This document shows positions 1 to 7,841 of a stretch of DNA of 32,042 nucleotides, piece by piece; the stretch's first letter is position 1; each line of letters begins with the position of its first letter. Origin of the DNA: Streptomyces sp. (GTDB lineage: Bacteria; Actinomycetota; Actinomycetes; Streptomycetales; Streptomycetaceae); the NCBI GenBank assembly GCA_013362785.1, contig JABFVM010000285.1:1-32042 (forward strand), given 5' to 3'. The translations under genes and the position numbers were made by a program. The notes beneath the pieces are model-generated. The model saw only the letters and a program-made list of their open reading frames with translations, ran no database searches and was not told where the DNA came from.

Positions 1-783
1 GGGTGCCCAGGCGCGCCACAGTGCGGCGGCGTCGAAGCCCAGGGCCGCGCCCCAGTCCTGCTGGAGCACGCCGACCGGCATCCGCAGTGTGCTTCCCGCC
101 GCCCGGTCGGCCCGGTCGTGCTCGATGTCGATGCCGGCGGAGGCCCGGTAGTCGGCGACGATGGAGGGCACCGCCTCGCGGCAGGCCGCCAGGTAGGCGG
201 CGCGGATCTCGTCCGGAACGGCCTGCCGGTCGGTCGTCCAGATGTCGAGGAAGTGGCCGAAGAAGGCGTCCGGGTCGGCGCCGATCATGCGCTCGGGCAG
301 GCCGGGCGGCTGGGCCATCAGGTAGAGGTGGAAGCCGACGGCGGCCGTGACGCCGTGCAACACGTCCCACATGTCCAGGGTCGGCAGGATGTCGAGACAC
401 GCGAGGTGCGTCACCGTGCCGGGGTGGTCGAGCGCGGCGCGGAAGGCCACCAGCGCCCCGCGGTCGTGCCCGGCCAGGGCGAAGCGCTCATGACCGAGCG
501 CGCGGGCCAGGGCCACTGTGTCCGCGGCCATGCTCCGCTTGGCGTACACGCTGCCGTCGGTCTCCGTCGGCTTGTCGCTGGCGCCGTAGCCGCGCAGGTC
601 CGGGCAGATCACCGTGTGGTCGGCCGCGAGATCGGCGGCCACATGGCGCCACATCAGATGGGTCTGCGGAAAGCCGTGCAGCAGCACGACGGGCGTGCCG
701 GAGCCGCCGACGGCCGTGTGCAGCGACACACCGTCGGCGACGGGGACGCGGTGATGATCGAAGCCGGGGATGACAGGGGACAT
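1..783 (-). CDS. Alpha/beta hydrolase, haloacetate dehalogenase / epoxide hydrolase type (C-terminus cut by window edge)
   Basis: The reading frame runs from ATG at 783 leftward through position 1 without a stop, so 261 codons are visible and the C-terminus lies outside the window. The start is supported by AAGGAG at 791-796, seven bases upstream. The oxyanion-hole motif HGFP (about residues 36-39) and the nucleophile elbow GHDRG (105-109) are clear. The nucleophile is Asp107 rather than Ser, which in this superfamily points to epoxide hydrolases and haloacid or haloacetate dehalogenases rather than esterases. The cap region is rich in aromatic and acidic residues. The catalytic His is expected near the C-terminus and is not visible. 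The substrate cannot be told. The gene is divergent from the secreted-protein gene at 969 and is probably not part of the polyketide cluster. Confidence 0.85.
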   Translation of the reverse strand, partial: MSPVIPGFDHHRVPVADGVSLHTAVGGSGTPVVLLHGFPQTHLMWRHVAADLAADHTVICPDLRGYGASDKPTETDGSVYAKRSMAADTVALARALGHERFALAGHDRGALVAFRAALDHPGTVTHLACLDILPTLDMWDVLHGVTAAVGFHLYLMAQPPGLPERMIGADPDAFFGHFLDIWTTDRQAVPDEIRAAYLAACREAVPSIVADYRASAGIDIEHDRADRAAGSTLRMPVGVLQQDWGAALGFDAAALWRAWAP

Positions 784-800
784 GGCTCCGCTCCTTCCGA

Positions 801-860
801 TGCTCATCGAGGGGGGACTCCTCGATCCTCCGGGGAGCGGATGAGCAGTGGATGAGCAGC
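801..860. repeat. Cluster of GATGAGCA motifs in the divergent intergenic region (possible operator)
   Basis: Two adjacent 11-bp direct repeats, GGATGAGCAGT (839-849) and GGATGAGCAGC (850-860), lie upstream of the hydrolase gene. The same 8-mer occurs inverted as TGCTCATC at 801-808. The inverted copy overlaps a small hairpin, ATCGAGG (806-812) / CCTCGAT (820-826), in the presumed hydrolase 5' leader just upstream of its ribosome site. Copies one helical turn apart next to a divergent promoter region resemble regulator binding sites. No regulator is identified, so the function is inferred. Confidence 0.4.
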
Positions 861-968
861 GGCGTCCAGATTCGCTGAAAGGACTGCGTAAGGGCGTCTC
901 CGTGCAACTTGAATTGTCAATACTCTATTTCTCGCAGATGTCCCGCTCGATGGAATCAAAGGAGAGCC

Positions 969-1298
969 ATGTCCAAGCTCAAGAACCTCATCACTCCGAT
1001 GGTGGCCGTCACCGCGCTGGTCGGAGCCCTCGGCATTGCAGCGTCCGCTCCCGCGCAAGCGAGTTCTCCGGAGCGCCGCGTGAGGATCAACGCGGATGCC
1101 AATTCGATCGTGCACTTCCAGGGCAAGATCACTGCCGTCAACGACGGGAACATAGACGTGGCAACGAACGGCAAGGTCGTTAAAGTTGACCACTCCAAGG
1201 CGTACTGGGTGAGCCCGCTGCGTGTGGGCGCCTGGGCTGACGTCACGGCATCCGAAGAGGATGGCGTATTCATCGCAAAGGTTGTTGTTGCCTGGTGA
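969..1298 (+). CDS. Small secreted protein, paralogue of the next gene
   Basis: This is a 109-residue protein. ATG at 969 is chosen because GGAGAG lies at 961-966; an upstream start at 909 would have no ribosome site and would bury the signal peptide. The N-terminus is a classical Sec signal: basic MSKLKNL, a hydrophobic core, then a signal-peptidase site after AQA near residue 30. The mature part of about 78 residues is mostly predicted beta, with alternating hydrophobic residues (HFQGKITAVND, DVATNGKVVKV, RVGAWADVTA). No Cys pairs, catalytic motifs or anchor are seen. It aligns along its mature half with the product of 1418-1780 (shared pattern GxIxA..D....AT.G......K..Y.....VGA.A.V.A). I do not recognise a named family. 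An extracellular beta-barrel-like or OB-like domain is a guess. Confidence 0.75.
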   Translation: MSKLKNLITPMVAVTALVGALGIAASAPAQASSPERRVRINADANSIVHFQGKITAVNDGNIDVATNGKVVKVDHSKAYWVSPLRVGAWADVTASEEDGVFIAKVVVAW

Positions 1299-1417
1299 AT
1301 CGGAACGCTTCCGGGGAACCAGGTTGAAACAAGCGCGAAAGAAGAGCCCCTCCACAGTGGATTCGTTGCTACTTTCTCGGCAGTCGGATCATACATCCAA
1401 CGGGCTAGGAGAGAATC

Positions 1418-1780
1418 GTGGACAAGCGGAATCGCATCACAAAGCTGGCAGTTGTCGCTGCCGGGCTGGTTGGTTTCGTGGGAGTGGCCGTTTCCGTGCC
1501 GGTGCAGGCGGCGTCGACGGAGCAGAATGCTACGGTCAACGCCGTAAGTGCCGAGGCGGCGCAGGAGTCAGCCCAGAGCGAGGAGTTCGATGGAACGATC
1601 TCCGCCTTCAAGGATGATTACCTTGAGCTCGCCACCGACGGTGAGGTGATGAGGTTCAGCCTGATAAAGGGCACTTACTACTGTGGTGCCATGATAGTGG
1701 GTGCCGTAGCGAAAGTGGTCGCCCATGTAGACAATGGTGAATACGTCGCCGAGCGTATCGCCGCAGTCATGCCGAATTAG
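1418..1780 (+). CDS. Small secreted protein, tandem paralogue of the preceding gene
   Basis: This is a 120-residue protein starting at GTG 1418, with AGGAGAG at 1407-1413 as ribosome site. The signal peptide has a basic start (DKRNRITK), a long Val/Gly/Ala core and a probable cleavage after VQA near residue 31. A Ser/Glu/Ala-rich linker follows, then the same domain as in the 969-1298 product (FDGTISAFKDD, ELATDGEVMRF, IVGAVAKVVAHVDNGEYVAE). One Cys is present in the mature domain. The gene ends 20 nt before a perfect terminator hairpin. The pair appears to be a local duplication with diverged signal and linker. Function is unknown and no link to the downstream biosynthetic genes is visible. 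Confidence 0.75.
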   Translation: MDKRNRITKLAVVAAGLVGFVGVAVSVPVQAASTEQNATVNAVSAEAAQESAQSEEFDGTISAFKDDYLELATDGEVMRFSLIKGTYYCGAMIVGAVAKVVAHVDNGEYVAERIAAVMPN

Positions 1781-1800
1781 CTGGACAGGCCTCAGGAGTG

Positions 1801-1833
1801 TTCCTCCCGTCGGTACTCTGCCGACGGGAGGAA
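1801..1833. terminator. Perfect 13-bp hairpin between convergent genes
   Basis: TTCCTCCCGTCGG (1801-1813) pairs perfectly with CCGACGGGAGGAA (1821-1833) around a 7-nt loop. Wobble and one Watson-Crick pair extend the stem by about three positions. It lies between the stop of the plus-strand secreted-protein gene (1780) and the stop of the minus-strand DeoR gene (1866), where a bidirectional terminator is expected. No U-tract follows, which is common in streptomycetes. Confidence 0.85.
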
Positions 1834-1865
1834 TGCTGTGTACGTCGCCTCTTGTGCCCCGCCGC

Positions 1866-2762
1866 TCAGTTGCGGCCGATGACTCTGAGATCCACGCCGA
1901 GGCCCCGGATTCGCCCCTGCTCCTCTGCAGGGAGGGCGCTGTCCACCAGCACGATGTTGAACGCGGTGAGCGGGGCGAGGGCATGCAACCCTTCGTGAGT
2001 GAATTTGGTGTGGTCGACGATCAGGACACGGCGTGTCGCGGACTCCATCAGAGCCTGTTTGACGTGCACGGTCTCCTGCGACTGGTGATAGCAACGTGCG
2101 CGAATGATCGCGGTCGTCGACATGAAGAGCGCGTCGGCGTGATACGCGGCCGCTGCTCTCGCCGTCTCCAGGCCCAGGAAAGCGTCGTATGCAGGAAAGT
2201 ATGTGCCGCCCAGTGAGACCAAATTGATGCCGGATTCACCGGCCAGACGCTTCATCACGGGGAAGAAATTGGTGATGACGGTGAGTGGCGTGCGTTCGGT
2301 GAGCCGTTCTGCGAGCGGCAGGCACGTAGTGCTGTCATCGAGGGCCACCGTTTGTCCGGAGATCACGAACTCCAGTGCCGCACTGGCCAGACGCCGCTTT
2401 GTGTCGGCCATCGTGGTCATGCGCTCGCTGACTCCACCGTGAAATGCCGATGAGGTCAGCGATGTCGCACCGCCACGCACTTTGCGGAGCCAGCCCTGCG
2501 ACTGGAGCACGTCCAGGTCCCGGTGCACAGTCATCAGGCTGACCTCGAACTGTTCGGCCAGAGCAGCGGTACGCACGAATCCTTCGTCCAGCACGCGCTG
2601 CTGGATCTGCTGCCTGCGTTCGCGCTTCTCGTCAGACCGCTGTGGGGCCGCGAAAGTGTTGGGGGGCCGGTCGCCGCTCCCCGTCGGAGAGACGTTCACG
2701 AGGTCACTCTTTTCGGGTGGATGGACGCGCCGGAGCGCGGGCCGCCCGTGCTGGGCCTCCAT
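1866..2762 (-). CDS. DeoR/GlpR-family transcriptional regulator
   Basis: This is a 298-residue reading frame. Residues about 49-105 form the DeoR winged helix (RRQQIQQRVLDEG, then SLMTVHRDLDVLQSQGWLRKVRGGA), with the recognition helix around TVHRDLD. The rest matches the DeoR sugar-phosphate sensor domain, which has an ISOCOT fold; the loop DDSTT (around 155) is the position where the family usually has DSGTT. Family members repress carbohydrate genes and respond to phosphorylated sugars, but no sugar-catabolic gene lies nearby. The N-terminus is long for the family (usually about 250 residues), so the true start may be GTG at 2699, preceded by AAGAG, rather than ATG at 2762, which has only a poorly spaced GGAAGG. 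The target is unknown. Confidence 0.85.
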   Translation of the reverse strand: MEAQHGRPALRRVHPPEKSDLVNVSPTGSGDRPPNTFAAPQRSDEKRERRQQIQQRVLDEGFVRTAALAEQFEVSLMTVHRDLDVLQSQGWLRKVRGGATSLTSSAFHGGVSERMTTMADTKRRLASAALEFVISGQTVALDDSTTCLPLAERLTERTPLTVITNFFPVMKRLAGESGINLVSLGGTYFPAYDAFLGLETARAAAAYHADALFMSTTAIIRARCYHQSQETVHVKQALMESATRRVLIVDHTKFTHEGLHALAPLTAFNIVLVDSALPAEEQGRIRGLGVDLRVIGRN

Positions 2763-3084
2763 AGGCCTTCCACAGTCGTCGCCTCTCCAGTCCGCCGCAC
2801 GCTCGGCAGGAATTCAATTGCCGTATCGCCTGTCGGGCCACGGTCGTTACCTTTTCTAAGCAAACGAAGTCTTCACCGAAGCATGCCGGTGGCACATCAG
2901 AGGCACACCGAAGGCACATCGGAGACTCTGGAATGTCGTGGGGGCTGTGAGGTTCGATTCTTCAGCGCAGTTGGTCTGCCGCCCGCCGAGGCGGCTCGAT
3001 CGGGCACTCACCAAAGCCGGTGCCAGTGCCCGCTGCTGACGAATTCTGCGGGGACTCCCGCCCCCTGGCACCTCAGGAAGTCAT
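2763..3084. other. Divergent intergenic region between DeoR gene and winged-helix/acyl-CoA ligase operon
   Basis: These 322 bp have no supportable gene. The stretch 2805-2880 is less GC-rich than its surroundings and probably holds the promoter of at least one of the two divergent genes, although no convincing -35/-10 pair was found. The notable content is the triple 11-bp repeat at 2891-2923, listed separately. The rest is unremarkable. Confidence 0.6.
2891..2923 (+). promoter_or_regulatory. Three tandem 11-bp direct repeats, likely binding site of a SARP/OmpR-type winged-helix regulator
   Basis: Three units follow one another without gaps: GGCACATCAGA (2891-2901), GGCACACCGAA (2902-2912) and GGCACATCGGA (2913-2923). 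The consensus is GGCACAYCRRA. Exact 11-bp periodicity puts each half-site on the same DNA face. SARP and OmpR-like winged helices classically recognise heptamer direct repeats spaced in this way. A possible -10 (GAATGT, 2931-2936) lies 8 bp downstream of the third unit. The next downstream gene encodes a winged-helix protein of this type, and a SARP is encoded at 28396-30606. Either could be the binder. The role is inferred. Confidence 0.55.
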
Positions 3085-3687
3085 ATGCACACCCACCCCA
3101 TCGTGCCCGGCCTGTCGGCAGGACCGCGTGGCCCCGTCGCGCGCGGTAATCCGGCCGGCCGGAAAGACCAGCAACGAAGCCCCCGCACCGATCGCATTCA
3201 CATCTTGCGCTGGCCCGAGCAGGCGGTCGAGGTCGAGGCCTATCGCCGCCGCAGGATGCCTCGCTTGCTGGTCGTGGCGCCGGGCGCCCGACCGCCGGCG
3301 TCGATCGACCCGCTCGAAGACTGGGTCCGGGCTCCCGTGGACGAGAAGGACCTCCAGGCCCGGTGGGAGACGCTGAGGGCCAGGGCGGCGCCGCGTGACC
3401 CGGTGATCGACTCCGAGGGCGTCCTGCACTACGGCGGTCGGCGTCTGCCACTGGCCGCCGGTGAGGCACACCTCGTGCGTCTGCTGCTCGATTCGTACCG
3501 GTCAGTGGTGGGCCGGGAGGAACTGGCGGCGAAGATGTGGCCGGACGGCACGAGCGCTCGGCGCAACGCCCTTGACGTACGCGTCCTGCGGACCCGCCGC
3601 CGACTGGCCCCGCTGGGCCTGGTCATCAGGACCGTGTGGCGCAGGGGCTATCTGCTCGATGCGGACTCTGGGAGTGATGTCGCATGA
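3085..3687 (+). CDS. Winged-helix regulator with degenerate receiver-like N-terminus
   Basis: This is a 200-residue protein; ATG 3085 is preceded by AGGAAG at 3075-3080. Residues about 112-195 are an OmpR/PhoB-type winged helix: LPLAAGEAHLVRLLL, the Trp-containing loop MWPDGTSARRNALDVRVLRTRRRL, and the wing TVWRRGYLLD. Residues about 38-100 resemble the second half of a receiver domain (LLVVAPGA, then DWVRAPVDEKDLQARWETLRARA, where a response regulator would have a Lys-Pro and helix 5), but no phospho-acceptor Asp or acidic pocket can be placed. It is therefore best called an atypical, phosphorylation-independent response regulator. Its stop overlaps the start of the acyl-CoA ligase gene as ATGA, so the two are co-translated. 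It may control its own operon through the 2891-2923 repeats. Confidence 0.8.
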   Translation: MHTHPIVPGLSAGPRGPVARGNPAGRKDQQRSPRTDRIHILRWPEQAVEVEAYRRRRMPRLLVVAPGARPPASIDPLEDWVRAPVDEKDLQARWETLRARAAPRDPVIDSEGVLHYGGRRLPLAAGEAHLVRLLLDSYRSVVGREELAAKMWPDGTSARRNALDVRVLRTRRRLAPLGLVIRTVWRRGYLLDADSGSDVA

Positions 3688-5579
3688 AGGGACGCGACGC
3701 TGTGCACGTCGACGCATCGGCCACTGCGGATACCTCGGCTCACCCGGCGACATTGGCCCACTTGGCCCGCCGTAACGCCGAGCAGTGGCCCACGACCACC
3801 GCCGTGCGATGGCGCGATGCCGACGGCGTGTGGTGTCGGCGGACCTATGCCGAGGCATGGGAGGCCGGCGAGGAAACGGCCCGCGGGCTGATCGCGCTCG
3901 GGCTTGAGCCCGGCGACCGCGTGGCGGTGCTGAGCTCCCTGCGGCCCGAATGGACCTTCACGCTCATGGGAGCCGCCGCTGCCGGACTGGTGGTGGTCTC
4001 GCTCCTGCCGACCACCGTGCCGGACGAGATCGAGCACGTACTCGGTGACTGCGCCGGGAAGGTGGTGCTGTGCGAGAACACGGCTCAGCTCGCCAAGGTG
4101 GAAGCGGCCTGGAACCGTCTGCCGCACCTGCGGCAGGCCGTGCTGATCGATCCCCCCGACCCCGCCCCGACCTCGTCGCAGGATGACGGCGGCGCTCGCA
4201 CCGCAAGAAGCACCCGCACCCCAAGGACGATGACCCTCGCCGGGCTGCGTGCCCTGGGCCGACGCCACATCTCGCCGGAGGAGTTGCGCAGCCGTTCCGA
4301 TGCGGTGCGGGCCGAGGATCTGCTGGCGATCATCTACACGTCGGGTACCACCGGGCCCAAGAAGGGCTGTGCGCTCACCCACGGAAACTACGTCAGTGTC
4401 CTGCGAGCCCACCCTCAGCCCCCCGCCAAGGCCGACGCCGCGGCGGACCAGAGCAACGGCACGGTCTTCGTCGTCACGGGACCGCACACCATAGCGGTGC
4501 TCATGCAAGTACTGGCGTGGTGGTCTCGCTACACACTCGCCTATCGACGTGGCAGCAGCACCGATCTCCTCGCCGACGAGGTGCGCGAGGCGCGGCCGCA
4601 GATCCTGCCGCTGGTTCCGCTCGCACTGGAGCAGATCTACAGCGCGGTGCTCGCGTCGTGGCCGCAGGAGGACACTTCACTGCTCATCGAAGCGGCCCGG
4701 GCCGGCCTGGAGGTGCGTGAGCGGCGCTTGCGGGGCGAACGGATCCCTCCCCAGCTGGCGAGCTGGTTCGAGGCATCGGACCGGACGCTCTTCGCGGACG
4801 TACGAGAACATTTCGGCGGCGCGGTACGCCGGGTGACGGTGTCCGGCGCCCCCGTGTCACAGGACATCCTCGGGTTCTTCCTCGGCTGCGGAGTCCCCAT
4901 CGTCGAGTGTTACGGGATGACGGAGACGGCCGCGGCCGCGACGTCCAACTCCCCGGACGACTACCGCCTGGGGACCGTCGGCAAGCCCCTGCCCGGTATC
5001 GAGGTGGCCATCGCCCCCGATGGTGAGGTGCTGATCCGCGGCGCCAACGTCTTCCCCGGCTACTGGGGTTACCGCGAGGACGGGTTCGGCGCGGTTCGCG
5101 ACGGCTGGCTGCACACCGGAGACCTGGGCTCCATCGACGGCGACGGCTATCTCCGCCTCACAGGACGCAAGAAGGAGCTGATCCAGCTCTCGCACGGCGT
5201 CGCGGTGACGCCCCATCCCCTGGAGCGGGAGCTGCGGACCAGCCCCCTGATCTCCAACGCCGTGGCTTACGGTGAGGGCAAGCCGTACCTCGTCGTGCTG
5301 CTGACGCTGGACGCACCCCAGGCCCGCAAGTGGGCGGTCGAAAGAGGGCTGACCACCGATCTGCCCGGCCTGGTGCGGGAGCCGGCACTGCTCGGTGAGC
5401 TCGCCGCGGTGATGGCGAACGCCAACACACGGCTGCAGGAGTACTACCGTGCCCGGAAGTTTCTGGTGCTGGAGCGCGATCTGTCCATGGAGGAGGGGGA
5501 GTTGACCATTTCGATGAAGGTGGCACGCCCCGTCGTGCACGACCACTTCCGCGAGCGTCTCGAAGCGCTCTACGAGTGA
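3684..5579 (+). CDS. Long-chain acyl-CoA ligase, FadD15 type (AMP-dependent synthetase)
   Basis: This 631-residue ANL-superfamily enzyme is expected to adenylate a fatty acid with ATP and transfer it to CoA. The visible motifs are the P-loop YTSGTTGPKKG (about 218-228), YGMTETAAAAT (about 410), HTGDLGSIDGDGYLRLTGRKKELI (split here as HTGDLG...LTGRKKELI, about 475-502) and the C-terminal LTISMKVARP containing the catalytic-Lys region. Length and the long C-terminal subdomain fit the bacterial FadD15/long-chain group rather than the fatty-acyl-AMP ligase encoded at 30687. A residue stretch around 155-175 is Arg/Pro/Ser-rich and looks like an inserted loop. The start codon overlaps the preceding regulator's stop (ATGA). 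The gene is followed within 30 nt by a perfect terminator. It could activate an acyl chain for the cluster or serve general lipid metabolism. Confidence 0.9.
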   Translation: MKGRDAVHVDASATADTSAHPATLAHLARRNAEQWPTTTAVRWRDADGVWCRRTYAEAWEAGEETARGLIALGLEPGDRVAVLSSLRPEWTFTLMGAAAAGLVVVSLLPTTVPDEIEHVLGDCAGKVVLCENTAQLAKVEAAWNRLPHLRQAVLIDPPDPAPTSSQDDGGARTARSTRTPRTMTLAGLRALGRRHISPEELRSRSDAVRAEDLLAIIYTSGTTGPKKGCALTHGNYVSVLRAHPQPPAKADAAADQSNGTVFVVTGPHTIAVLMQVLAWWSRYTLAYRRGSSTDLLADEVREARPQILPLVPLALEQIYSAVLASWPQEDTSLLIEAARAGLEVRERRLRGERIPPQLASWFEASDRTLFADVREHFGGAVRRVTVSGAPVSQDILGFFLGCGVPIVECYGMTETAAAATSNSPDDYRLGTVGKPLPGIEVAIAPDGEVLIRGANVFPGYWGYREDGFGAVRDGWLHTGDLGSIDGDGYLRLTGRKKELIQLSHGVAVTPHPLERELRTSPLISNAVAYGEGKPYLVVLLTLDAPQARKWAVERGLTTDLPGLVREPALLGELAAVMANANTRLQEYYRARKFLVLERDLSMEEGELTISMKVARPVVHDHFRERLEALYE

Positions 5580-5604
5580 GACGTGCCGCCGTAAGCCCGG
5601 AACG

Positions 5605-5637
5605 AGGGCGCCGACGCAGCGATTGCGTCGGCGCCCT
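5605..5637. terminator. Perfect 14-bp hairpin between convergent operons
   Basis: AGGGCGCCGACGCA (5605-5618) pairs without mismatch with TGCGTCGGCGCCCT (5624-5637) around a 5-nt loop, followed by a pyrimidine-rich TCTTCCTT. It sits between the stops of the acyl-CoA ligase (5579) and the minus-strand MMPL gene (5651), so it can terminate both transcripts. It marks the left edge of the long minus-strand biosynthetic operon. Confidence 0.92.
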
Positions 5638-5650
5638 TCTTCCTTGGGCG

Positions 5651-7816
5651 TCAACCGTCGGCCGGGCCGAACTTCGCATGCAGCCGTCGCAGCCAATGCG
5701 GGCAATACCAGGCGCGCTCGCCTAGCAGTCGCAGGCAGGCCGGCACGAGAACGCCTCGGACGACCGTGGCGTCCAGAAGGACGGCCAGGCCGCTGCCCAG
5801 TCCGAACATCTGCATAAAGCTGACCGAGCTGGTGGTGAAGGCGAGCAGGCTCACGGCGAGCAGCGCCGCCGCGGCGGACACCAGGGCGCCGGAGCGGGAG
5901 AGGCCCTTCGGTACGGCCTGGTTCGGCGGCAGCCCCTGATCGTGCAGTTCCTTGATGCGGCTCAGCACGAAGACCTCGTAGTCGGTGGAGAGGCCGAAGA
6001 GGATGCAGGACATCAGCACCGTCATCGCCGTGTCCATCGGCGTCGGCGTGAATCCCAGCAGGGAGGAGAAGTGCCCGTCCTGAAAGATCCACACGAGGAC
6101 TCCGAGAATCGCGCCCAGCCCGAGGGTGTTGAGCGCCAGCGCGCGCAGCGGCTGTATCACGCTGCCGGTGAACAGGAAGAGCAGGACGAAGGTGCTGACG
6201 GCGATCATCGCGATCACGAACGGGAGCCGTTGTGCGATGGCGGACTGGGCGTCCATGACCTGGGCGGTCGCCCCGCCCACGAGAGCGGTGGTGTGACCGG
6301 GAGGAGCCACGGCGCCGATCCGGGCGACCAACTGACGCGCTTCGGCCGAGGCGGATGCATAGCCGCTGCGCACGGTGAGACGGCGTACTTCACCCACCTG
6401 CTGCGGGTGAAGGGGGCACTGGGGCGCTGCGCGGCGTGCGGGGGTGGTGTCAACGGCGATGACTCCGGGGAGAGTCGACAGAGTCCGTCGGTAGTCGGCG
6501 ACGCGTCTGCGGTCAGCCGGCCCGGTCAGCACGATCTCGGTGGTGCCGTCGCCGCTGAATCCGGGGAAGTCGGTGCGCAGAGCGGCGGCTGTGCTGCGGC
6601 TCGTGGAATTCCCGGGCAGTACGCGTTCGTCGGGCATTCCGAAGTGAACGCCGAGCAGTGGTGCGGCGGCGAGCGCCAGCAGGGCGGCGGTGGGAAGGGC
6701 CGTGATCAGGGGGCGACGCATCACCGTGCGGGCGATCCTGTACCAGATACCGCTGCCGTTCCCCGGACGGGCCTTGCGGGTCCGCGTCCCGTCGTCGGCC
6801 GGGGCGACCCGGTGTCCGCTGACCGTCAGCAGCGCGGGCGCGATGACGAGCGCCGCCAGTGCCGCGGTCGCCACGACGGCGATGCCGGCGTAGGCGAAGG
6901 ATCTGAGGAAGTAGAGCGGGAAGACCAGGAGCGCGCTCAATGCGGCGATGACCGTGGCCGCGGAGAACACGATGGTCCGTCCGGCGGTGGCCATGGTGTG
7001 CACCACCGCTACCCGGATGCTGCGGGCGGAGTTCATCTCCTCGCGGAAGCGACTGACCATCAGCAGCCCGTAGTCGATCGCCAGGCCGAGCCCCAGAGCG
7101 GTGGTGAGGTTCAGCGCGAAGACGGACACGTCCGTGACTCCGGCGAGCAGGCGGAGTTCGGCCAGGGTTCCCAGGATGGCCGCCCCGCCTATAGCGAGCG
7201 GGATCAGTGCGGGGACGAGACCGCGGAAGACGATGATGAGCAGCAGCAGGGTCAGCGGGACGGCTATGCCCTCGGCCAGCGCCAGGTCCTTGGCCACCTG
7301 TGCGGTGATGTCGTGGTTGGTGCCCAGTGGACCTCCCGCGCGCACCCGGAGTCCGGGGCCGGCGGCCGCGTTGGTGACGTACTCGTCGATGAGGGCGCCG
7401 GCATGCCGAGCTGCCGCTTCCTCGTCCTCCCCGAACCGTACGAGCACGAGTGCGGAGCGGCCGTCGCGCGCCTTGAGTGTGTCGTTCGGTGTGCGCCAGT
7501 AGGAGACGATGTCGTCGACCCCTGGGCGTCGGGTGAGCCGGTCGGTGAAATCGCGGCCCGCGTTCCGCGCTGCCGGGGAGTCGACGGTGCCGTGCCGTGG
7601 GTGTACGAGAAATACCAGCCCCGTGGTGCCGCCGAACTCCTTGTCGATGAGTTCGGCCGCCTTGGCGGAGGGCGCCGCGGGGTCCTGGAGTCCACCGGCT
7701 TTGAGGTGACCGAAGACGCCCGAGCCGATGCCCCCGGCCACGAGGGTCAGCAGGCCGGCGAGCACGAGGACGGTGCGTGCGCGGCGGGAGAGGGAAAATC
7801 CGAGTCGTCGTAGCAT
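5651..7816 (-). CDS. MMPL-family transporter (RND superfamily)
   Basis: This is a 721-residue membrane protein with the MMPL layout: one N-terminal membrane helix (about 16-36), a large extracytoplasmic loop, five helices (about 180-335), a second helix-loop unit from about 375, and five further helices (about 525-700). The proton-relay-type motifs GLAIDYGLLMVSRFREE and GLSTDYEVFVLSRIKEL mark the fourth helix of each half. MMPL proteins use the proton gradient to move lipids, glycolipids or hydrophobic natural products to the cell surface. The start ATG 7816 has GGAGG six bases upstream. It is the last gene of the operon that starts at 18025, after a second exporter gene. Export of the lipid-like product or self-resistance is the likely role. 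Confidence 0.9.
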   Translation of the reverse strand: MLRRLGFSLSRRARTVLVLAGLLTLVAGGIGSGVFGHLKAGGLQDPAAPSAKAAELIDKEFGGTTGLVFLVHPRHGTVDSPAARNAGRDFTDRLTRRPGVDDIVSYWRTPNDTLKARDGRSALVLVRFGEDEEAAARHAGALIDEYVTNAAAGPGLRVRAGGPLGTNHDITAQVAKDLALAEGIAVPLTLLLLIIVFRGLVPALIPLAIGGAAILGTLAELRLLAGVTDVSVFALNLTTALGLGLAIDYGLLMVSRFREEMNSARSIRVAVVHTMATAGRTIVFSAATVIAALSALLVFPLYFLRSFAYAGIAVVATAALAALVIAPALLTVSGHRVAPADDGTRTRKARPGNGSGIWYRIARTVMRRPLITALPTAALLALAAAPLLGVHFGMPDERVLPGNSTSRSTAAALRTDFPGFSGDGTTEIVLTGPADRRRVADYRRTLSTLPGVIAVDTTPARRAAPQCPLHPQQVGEVRRLTVRSGYASASAEARQLVARIGAVAPPGHTTALVGGATAQVMDAQSAIAQRLPFVIAMIAVSTFVLLFLFTGSVIQPLRALALNTLGLGAILGVLVWIFQDGHFSSLLGFTPTPMDTAMTVLMSCILFGLSTDYEVFVLSRIKELHDQGLPPNQAVPKGLSRSGALVSAAAALLAVSLLAFTTSSVSFMQMFGLGSGLAVLLDATVVRGVLVPACLRLLGERAWYCPHWLRRLHAKFGPADG

Positions 7817-7841
7817 TCAGGGCCTCCGCGGGTCCCGCAGG

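Noticed and set aside
118..855. Long plus-strand open frame opposite the hydrolase
   Set aside because: It is the antisense shadow of a clear alpha/beta hydrolase frame. Its translation is His/Gly/Arg-rich with no motif or ribosome site. The same applies to the long opposite-strand frames over the MMPL, MFS, KS and SARP genes.
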